Of a stretch of DNA of 64,000 bases, positions 50,643-64,000 are shown piece by piece. The notes below the pieces were generated by a model. It did not search any database, was not told where the DNA came from, and worked only from the letters and a program-made list of their open reading frames with translations. This DNA comes from Hevea brasiliensis (taxonomy: Eukaryota; Streptophyta; Magnoliopsida; Malpighiales; Euphorbiaceae). The stretch lies in contig NC_079507.1 in the NCBI RefSeq assembly GCF_030052815.1, positions 60,287,119 to 60,351,118 on the forward strand. The letters are read 5' to 3'. A program made the translations under genes and the position numbers. Every line of letters begins with the position of its first letter. Within the stretch, counting starts at the first letter, position 1.

Positions 50643-53600
50643 CTGAACAAATTAATATATAATCAAGATCATTAATCATGATAATTAGTACACAATGCGT
50701 AATTGAAACCGCTTCATTTCCCATATACTACTGGTGTTTTGTAATGATGGCTTGCTGCTTGGCCTTATAATTTTTGAAGTATGTTATGATAAACACAGTG
50801 CATGATATACTTCTCCTGTTTATTTTCTCTGGTTCCAATAAATATATGTCTCTCTGTCTGTGTTTCTTTCTTCTTCTTTGGGAGTTGAATTATGGCTTCA
50901 ATTGGTTCTTTTTTAGTTTTTGATTAGTGAGTATTGGTTTTTGTGGATAGATTATTGGATTGCATTGGAGGAGATCCAAGAGTTATGTCGAAATTCATCT
51001 GTATCTTCACAGGACTTGAGGTATATGGAAGGAAACAGTGAGAGTTTCTGTGGGAATTTCAGTACCCTGAAGAGGAAATCCAATTTTCATCATTATATGA
51101 AGGTGTTGAGATTCCTTGTGTATTCTTTAACCAGTCAGTGAGTCTGGTCTGGTTTATGCCTCCTGCTACAATTCCTGAAAATTTAATTCATTTCCCATTT
51201 TTCATTTTTGTTTGGCATTAGTTTCGTCCGAGTCCAATTAGCAAAACCAACGAAACTCTTGGACACAAATTCACCAATGCTGTAACTTTAAAAGAATTAG
51301 AAATATCATGATTCTTCATTGTTTTCCCCTTCTTGTTGAAATTAAAATTAACAGACTTGATTTGTGTAAAATTCAGATCGAATGGCAATGGGTAACTCAA
51401 ACGGAGTAGTTGAAGTCTCAGCAATCTTCAATGGCCATGACAATTAAAAATAATTGTCTCTTGACAGGAGTAGTAACATGAAGTTCAGAATTACGAGAAT
51501 ATTCAACACTCCCAATAAAAGAGGGATTAGTTTGTTGTCATGCAATAAAAAAAAAAGGAATTCTTGAATGCACTTCGTGAAACCTAACTTCTTTTATATT
51601 TTTATAAAATTAATAATTAAGAAAAATTAATAATAATGCTTAATTATAATTAGTAATTTATTATTTTTTAAAACAATTATTAAAATAAAATTAATAACAT
51701 TTAAATTTAATAATTAATTATTTTTTAAAATAATCATTAAAACAAAATTAACAATATTTTATATTGTAGCTTTTTTTAATTTAAAATTTAATTAAATATT
51801 TAGTAATTTATTATTTTCTGAAAGTACTTATCAAACAAAATTAATAACATTTTATATTTTAATTTTTTATTTAATTAAAATTTAATTTAATTTTAAATTA
51901 AAAAATAATTTTTTATAATAAAAATATTATAATACGCAATATTAATTATTATAATATTATTTATTAAAATAATATTTATAATTTATTTAAAATATAAAAT
52001 AAAATAATCAATAGCAGCATTCAGCTTTCTTTTAAATTTATTAATTATTTTATTAAACTGAAATGTTTGGAAGCTGTTTATAATAGCATCCAGATTTTCA
52101 AAATACTATTATAATTAGTATCCTACCCTTAAGTCTTTCAACTCAGCATAATTCACTCTTTTTTAGGAATTAAATTAAAATCCATCATTTTTTAGTATAA
52201 TATTTTTTTTATTATACCTCTCTGGTAAAAAAACTCTAAGTTCTTATTAGGGGTAAATCACAGGTGAACTTGTTCATAATTCGTTTTCTCGGAAGGAAAA
52301 TGTGTAGGAAATGGAAAATTATTAGGCTTGATGATGAAGTTTAATTGAATAATCATTGCATAAATAATGCTCAAGAACGAAGCTCCAATAGGTCTTATCT
52401 ACTGGAGCGTGCATGGTTGAGAGAGAATTGTTTAAGAAGCGAATAATGACTGGCAGGATAGCTTCTTCAATGTGCATTTTCTGGTTTTTTTTCTCTGAGT
52501 CATGCTGAAGTTTTGTGTATACAAAAAGAACTTGAGATTAAAGGTTGCACTAGATTTAGACTTTTCATCATTTAGTATTGGAGAAGGAAGGATTTTAACG
52601 ATGGTAACATGGCTTCAACCTCAACATTAATGCAAAATGAAATATTAATCTCAAAATTAGATTTTTTCTGTTAGAAATATAATCATTTATGACGCAAACT
52701 TGACCTGATAACAAGATTTGTCGGTTAATAGCAGCTGTTGTAGCAAGTGCCAAAAGTACCTAAATTTGAAGTGTGGGGGGAATCCATAATTGATTATTTC
52801 TCTAAAACTTGTATATTATTGTAGTCTTAGCACCGAAAGAGGGTAGAGGATAAAGAAAAAAAAAGAGGGGAATATGGAAAAGAGAAAAAAGCATTCTAAC
52901 CGACAGCTTTTCACAGGGAAAAGCTGAGAAAGAATGACAGGTTCAGGTAGGCAGGGCATATTCCTTTTGCCCTTTTCGATCATTTCGTTTCCTGGTAGGC
53001 TATTTTAACTTGACGGAAGGGGAAGTTGCTGGGCATTGGACATTGGACTTCACAGGAAGCCTGTGAGAAAAGGCGTCTCCTACACTGGAATGGATTAGGG
53101 TGTTTTTCACTTTTTGACAATATGCTCTTATTCACACTTCACACCCATTTCTAAATTATTTAATGTGAAAATTTGGCTTTGAGGTTCATCGCCCAAAATT
53201 GGCTCAATTAAAAATTCTTAATATATATTACTTTGTGAAACAAGTGACATAAAACAGAGAGAGTTGATCCACTCCAATTCTGAATGGAGAGGAAGAAAAT
53301 GACAAAACGACAATTCCACAAATATCCGGCGGAACGTTTGGATCTACCAACTTCTTTACGGCCATTCCCAAATTCATTAGCTCTACCAACCTTTTTAAAA
53401 ATTACGGTATAGCAATTAATACATTGTCCAAAGAGATGCACCATCAAGAAAATGATTCTACACCAGCTAAAGAATGATACGTACCGTGGTAGACCCAAGA
53501 CTGATATTTTCTTTCCCCCATCGCGAAAATAATTATTTCAACATGTTAAATAATTATTTCGAGAAATGGGATTGATATGAGCAATTTTGCAATTCACATA

Positions 53601-53981
53601 AATAAAATCACAATCTCACGCAAAAGCACTCTCACCCTCTCCTTCAAAGTCGCACCATTCTCATTTTAGTAATGCCACTCCTATTCCCATTTTCACTATC
53701 TTAAAATTTTTTCCAAATCCTTGTTAATTATTAAATTTACAAATAAAAAAAAATCCTCAGAATAGTAAAGTATATAATAACATAACTATTTTATTTTATA
53801 ATTGAATCTGATTGAGATTCGAAATCGAAATAACTCTTAATTTAATTAAAAAAATAAATAATAAAAACTAAAATATTTATCTATAAGTAAGTTAATACTT
53901 TATTTATCAAGAAATTTTAAAGTAGCATTTAGTATTTTGACTATGCTCAAAATGCTACATTTCTTATTCATATTGTTAGAT

Positions 53982-54215
53982 AATATAGTGTCTATATTAA
54001 TATTTAGAAGTTATTAGAAGTTAGAGAAGTGATTCATAAAAAGTTATTCTCATAAATTTTAAAGGTTGCGAGAGTATTTTAATTAGAGTTAACAAGATTA
54101 TATCACTATTTTTATATTTAATAACTAATCTAACAATTATTTTTATTGAAAATTTTTGCTATAAACAGTTAATTATTAACGGCTAATATCTAACGATTAA
54201 TAGCTAATATTGCAA
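53982..54215 (+). repeat. dispersed AT-rich repeat, copy 2
   Basis: Second copy of the repeat at 32862-33080, same orientation; see the order of shared blocks there. It lies about 1 kb upstream of the DUF538 gene. Confidence 0.55.
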
Positions 54216-54560
54216 AACATAGCATAATTTTTGAGATTAATATGTTTCATTAGTGATGAACTTAATAAAATTTACATTAAAAAATTAGTCTCTTTTTTCA
54301 CATCATAAAAACAAAACAATAAATTAAAAATAGATGAGTCTTATAAGCAAATTCAATTTTATCTAAAGGAGAGTTTATCTTACACAAAAAAATTATCAAA
54401 ATTGGCATGTGTCACATTTAAATGTAAGAAGTTTATATAAATATGAGATTTTAATTTTTTTTTATTAATTAGGTGCATAAATTAATTTATATATCTAGTG
54501 TACGTTAAAAATTTCCATTTGTAAAATAAATGAGTTGGCACAGATAATCTCCCCAAGAGT

Positions 54561-55116
54561 AGGGGTGAGCACTCGGTTCGAACTGAATTGAATCGAATCA
54601 AACCGAATTAAATTATAAAAATTAAATTATATATTTTAGAAACTGAACCGAATCGAAATAGATAAAAAATCAAATCGAATCGAATCGCTTTATTTCAGTT
54701 CAATTTGATTTAAATCGTTCAGTTTTGATTTTTAATTAATTTTTAATTTAAACTTGATTTTCAAATTATTTGATCTAATTTTGACTTTAATTTGAACCTA
54801 ATAATCATTAATCAATGAAATTAAATAATTAATATATATATAATTAAATATAATTCATAAATTTCTTATAAAATAAATCAATTCAAAAATCAATTTGGTT
54901 CAATTTGATTCAATTTGAATATATAAATTACTATTCAATTCGATTCGATTTAATTAATTTTTTTTCTTCAAAATTAAATCAAACTAAAATAATTAAAATT
55001 TATATAATATAAAATCGAATTAAATTTATTAAATTTTAAAATTAATTCGATTAAATTAAATTAATTTAATTTTATTTAATTTTTTAATTGGAACCAAAAT
55101 GAAATATGCTCACCCT
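54561..55116. mobile_element. MITE-like inverted-repeat element, 556 bp
   Basis: Begins AGGGGTGAGCA (54561-54571) and ends TGCTCACCCT (55107-55116), an inverted repeat of about 10 bases. The interior is very AT-rich with many repeats of AACCGAATCGAA/TTCGATTCGATT type (for example CGAATCGAATCGC near 54676 and AATTCGATTCGATT near 54937), which can fold back. This kind of GGGTGAGCA...CGGTTCGG element is common near plant genes. No clear target duplication seen. Its right end is about 155 bp from the DUF538 ATG. Confidence 0.65.
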
Positions 55117-55271
55117 TGCCCACAAGGCAAGAAAGCGAAGGAAAAGTACATTTAAGTCATTTCAAGAGTCACCCTTTTTATATGCTTTCCCTTCCACCTA
55201 ATGCTCAGCCCCTATTTTCCTTTGCGAAAAAAAATAACCCCTATTTTCGAGTGAAAACTCCAGTTACCCAA

Positions 55272-55712
55272 ATGACGTCTCAACCATTAACAAATCACCG
55301 AGAAGGAGCGGAGATCTACCACGGCGAGTCCCTCTGCAAGCAGAAGTCCCTCGACCTCCTCCAGGAGATCCGCCTCCCCATGGGCCTCCTGCCCCTTGAC
55401 GACATCGTTGAGGTTGGCTACAATCGCACCACTGGGTTCGTCTGGCTCAAGCAGAAGAACAGGAAAGAGCACAAATTCCGTGCAATTGGACGCAACGTGT
55501 CGTACGATAAGGAGGTGACGGCGTTCGTGGAGGACCGGCGGATGCGGAGGCTGACTGGGGTGAAGAGCAAGGAGTTTCTGATTTGGGTTACGATCTCTGA
55601 TATCTATGTGGACTCTGGCGATACTAAGAAAATAACTTTCGGTAATCCAACAGGGATATCGAGGACTTTTCCAGTGTCTGCCTTTGAGCTAGAGGAGGAG
55701 GAGAAGAAGTGA
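55272..55712 (+). CDS. DUF538 family protein
   Basis: Intronless gene of 146 aa from the plant-specific DUF538 family, whose molecular role is not settled. Key stretches are AEIYHGESLCKQKSLDLLQE, LPMGLLPLDDIVEVGYN, TGFVWLKQKNRKEHKF, FVEDRRMRRLTGVKSKEFLI and WVTISDIYVDSGDTKKI, ending in FPVSAFELEEEEKK. The frame is open upstream to 55116, but the ATG at 55272 (MTSQPLTNHREGAEIYHGES) fits the usual N-terminus; the extra 52 codons run from the edge of a transposon-like repeat and look noncoding. No signal peptide is seen in the 146-aa form. The gene is clearly GC-richer than its flanks. A polyadenylation-like AATAAA is at 55797-55802. It converges with RPS14. Confidence 0.92.
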   Translation: MTSQPLTNHREGAEIYHGESLCKQKSLDLLQEIRLPMGLLPLDDIVEVGYNRTTGFVWLKQKNRKEHKFRAIGRNVSYDKEVTAFVEDRRMRRLTGVKSKEFLIWVTISDIYVDSGDTKKITFGNPTGISRTFPVSAFELEEEEKK

Positions 55713-55796
55713 TTGTCGTTTAGTTTCCAGTGTGCGTTTTAGCTGAAGGAGAAGGAGAAGTGATTGTGGGTTCGGTTGTTGTGTAATGTGGGATTC

Positions 55797-55802
55797 AATA
55801 AA
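55797..55802 (+). terminator. polyadenylation signal-like AATAAA
   Basis: AATAAA 85 bases after the DUF538 stop codon; consistent with a plant near-upstream element. Confidence 0.4.
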
Positions 55803-57036
55803 TCTATGATTATGATTATGGTTTTAATGGGTTTATGATATGCATTTTATTAAAATGATGAGGTTGGATTAGGTTCTGTTTTATTAGTTGGGAAATCAAA
55901 ATCATATATCCTTCTTGCTAACAATATGAATCCTTGATGCCCATAAACAGTAGAGGCTTAGCAAATAGCATGGAATTGCTGAGTGGATATTTGATTACTC
56001 GTTTTTATTATTTTACTGATAAGTCATATAGTTTGTAATTTGGCATTGCGTTTTCCATGACAGCCATGTTCTCGAATCTCTACTTTAGTTATGCTGCAAC
56101 CGTTAAGCATTTTACACGAGCTCATGGTTTTCTGCCACAATAGACTGCTTTTAGGTTTAGTCCTAATTTTGACTAATGGAGAAATGGTTAGTGGTGCTCA
56201 ATTACTTATATTGCTTCGGCTAATTTCTTTTTCAGGAGAATTTTTTTCTGATAAAAAAAAAAAAAGGAAAATATACAGAACACGAGCAACGATTTACATT
56301 TTCAAGTCTTATCGTTTCAATTCAAATAACGGTAAAAAAGAAACATTATGATTCAAGTATACACAGTGCTGTTCCCTGCGTATTTCCAAAATGAATCTTG
56401 ATACAGTATTGCCAATTATATTATATATAATTTTAGAATAATTTCAAAATTCACACTGTTGAATAGATTTGTTGGGAAAAAAAAAAGGCAAAAAATTAAA
56501 CAACTTTCAACCAACTTAAGAATTTTATTTAATGAAATTTTTTTTTTGTTTTACATTAAGTTAAAAATAAAAATTTATTTTACCATGTAAGCAAAAAATG
56601 GATTTATTATAACTAGGAGCCAGCATACTTCCATTTCAGGCGAGCCCAATGTCCTCTTATCATGACACCACTTATTTTGGAGAGCATGTAAAATTGAAAT
56701 TTACAACAATTTCGATGGCAATGGACTACTGGCCATTCTCATGCAAACAGCAGAGCAGAATATAAGATGGAACCTAAATCACCTACAGATGGTCATGGTT
56801 AAAACGACAAGAATTATAATATGAATCCATATGAAGCAAAGGCAGCCAAAGCCCAAAGCAACGTATTGCGATATACAAAAATTCCTGGTATTCAGTAACA
56901 TCTTTCTTCTACATTAGTTCATAAATCATTGGCAAATCATATGGTATAAGCTCAATTTTAGTTCCAAAAATGAAATGCATCTTCGGCTGCGATCCCAAAA
57001 TAAAAACACCAACCACAACAGCTGGAAAACACAAGC
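55803..57036. other. convergent intergenic region between DUF538 and RPS14
   Basis: About 1.2 kb. The left part would be the 3' end of DUF538 and the right part (roughly 56650-57036) the 3' UTR of the minus-strand RPS14. It has an A-run (56252-56264) and a low-complexity T-run. No gene seen. Confidence 0.5.
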
Positions 57037-63480
<6,444 letters not shown>

Positions 63481-63598
63481 ATATGAAATTGCGAAGGAGA
63501 TAGCGAAGGAAAGGTTTAGGAGAAGCCGTATGACGAAGTGCGAACCAGAGAGCAGCGAGAAGCTCTGTATTGGCTGGGATTATATGACAGAAGCGGAG

Positions 63599-63607
63599 TA
63601 GGGTTTT
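63599..63607 (-). promoter_or_regulatory. telo-box upstream of RPS14
   Basis: AAAACCCTA on the minus strand, about 120 bases upstream of the ATG. Telo-boxes are a known hallmark of plant ribosomal-protein promoters. A second AAAACCCTA is on the plus strand in intron 1 (about 63230-63239). Confidence 0.55.
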
Positions 63608-63609
63608 AC

Positions 63610-64000
63610 TAGGCGAATGTGTGTACTTTTTAAATTTTCATTTATGTCACTAAATTCTTACAAAAATTAACAATGCACCTAAAATTGTTTTATTATTTGG
63701 ATGTCCCCCGGGCGTTACAAAGAGCCTAAAACTATTAATTAAAATTTGACACGTGTATCTATCATTAATTAACAAATGTCATAATTAAAAATTTATAATT
63801 TTATTTAAAATATATAAAATAGTTAAAATTTAAAATATAAATATTTAAAATTTAATTTTAACTTATTTTCTTTTAATTATTAATATATGAAAAATATTTA
63901 AAATTTAATTTTAAAAGATAAAATTAATTTTATTAGACAAAAATAAGTGAGTTTGATGGAGTTAGATTTTATTGTAATTTTATTTATTTATTTTTCAATT
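63610..64000. other. AT-rich region upstream of RPS14
   Basis: Distal promoter of RPS14 or start of the next intergenic region. Very AT-rich; I see no gene or repeat structure. Confidence 0.4.

Larger units (their letters stand above)
42621..54559. other. large AT-rich intergenic region
   Basis: About 12 kb without a convincing complete gene. It contains an (AT)n tract (43046-43099), a GC-richer promoter-like island (48475-48960), a run of CATG units (49541-49557), one possible terminal exon (50547-50642, minus strand), a 50-80-bp-period AT-rich tandem zone (about 51600-52010, repeated AAAATTAATAACATTT blocks) and a dispersed repeat copy (53982-54215). Scattered ORFs of 60-96 codons show no domain I recognise. 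Confidence 0.5.

Noticed and set aside
50920..51141. 73-codon plus-strand ORF near the orphan exon
   Set aside because: No recognised motif, and no start context or flanking gene structure supports it.
53208..53498. 96-codon minus-strand ORF
   Set aside because: No domain, Phe/Ile-rich composition typical of AT-rich noncoding DNA, and no splice partners.
55116..55271. N-terminal extension of the DUF538 protein
   Set aside because: The frame is open, but it starts at the edge of a repeat element, is low in conservation-like features, and the ATG at 55272 gives the expected family N-terminus.

Overview
This is a gene-poor, AT-rich stretch of a flowering-plant (eudicot) nuclear genome. The evidence is intron-rich genes of plant-specific type (a gibberellin 2-oxidase, a DUF538 protein, a plant-type 40S ribosomal protein S14), an Athila-type Ty3/gypsy element primed by tRNA-Asp, and many short inverted-repeat elements. 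I cannot fix the species from sequence alone; a Malpighiales/Euphorbiaceae-like genome is only a guess.

Host genes, left to right: (1) the 5' part of a katanin p60-like AAA ATPase on the minus strand (ATG at 2644, running off the left edge, six exons read here up to the Walker A motif); (2) a complete three-exon C19-type gibberellin 2-beta-dioxygenase on the minus strand (26935-28371, 338 aa); (3) an intronless DUF538 gene on the plus strand (55272-55712, 146 aa); (4) a complete six-exon RPS14 on the minus strand (57037-63480, 150 aa). The exon joins of all three spliced genes keep frame and use GT/AG borders. The genes are unrelated in function and form no cluster.

Mobile DNA dominates. From 8706 to 23146 lies a 14.4-kb Athila-like element with about 1.6-kb LTRs, the target duplication AAGGT, a tRNA-Asp primer site, a decayed gag-pol, an env-position ORF and a striking family of palindromic TGCATAAG/CTTATGCA repeats. 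From 33233 to 42615 lies a nest of three solo LTRs: one solo LTR (target duplication GGAAG) was later hit twice by other solo LTRs (target duplications CCCTC and ATCAG). A degenerate non-LTR element (RTE-like, about 3.2 kb) sits antisense in the last intron of RPS14, and a 383-bp inverted-repeat element sits in its preceding intron. Another inverted-repeat element ends about 155 bp upstream of the DUF538 start codon.

The remaining intervals (2.8-8.7, 23.2-26.9, 28.4-33.2, 42.6-54.6 and 55.8-57.0 kb) are AT-rich, without convincing genes except one possible orphan terminal exon near 50.6 kb. They hold short tandem duplications, hairpins, microsatellites and a dispersed repeat pair. I found no rRNA, tRNA or CRISPR feature. 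The most unusual signals are the palindromic repeat family inside the Athila-like element, its three identical polypurine-tract-like motifs, and the fully dated nest of solo LTRs.
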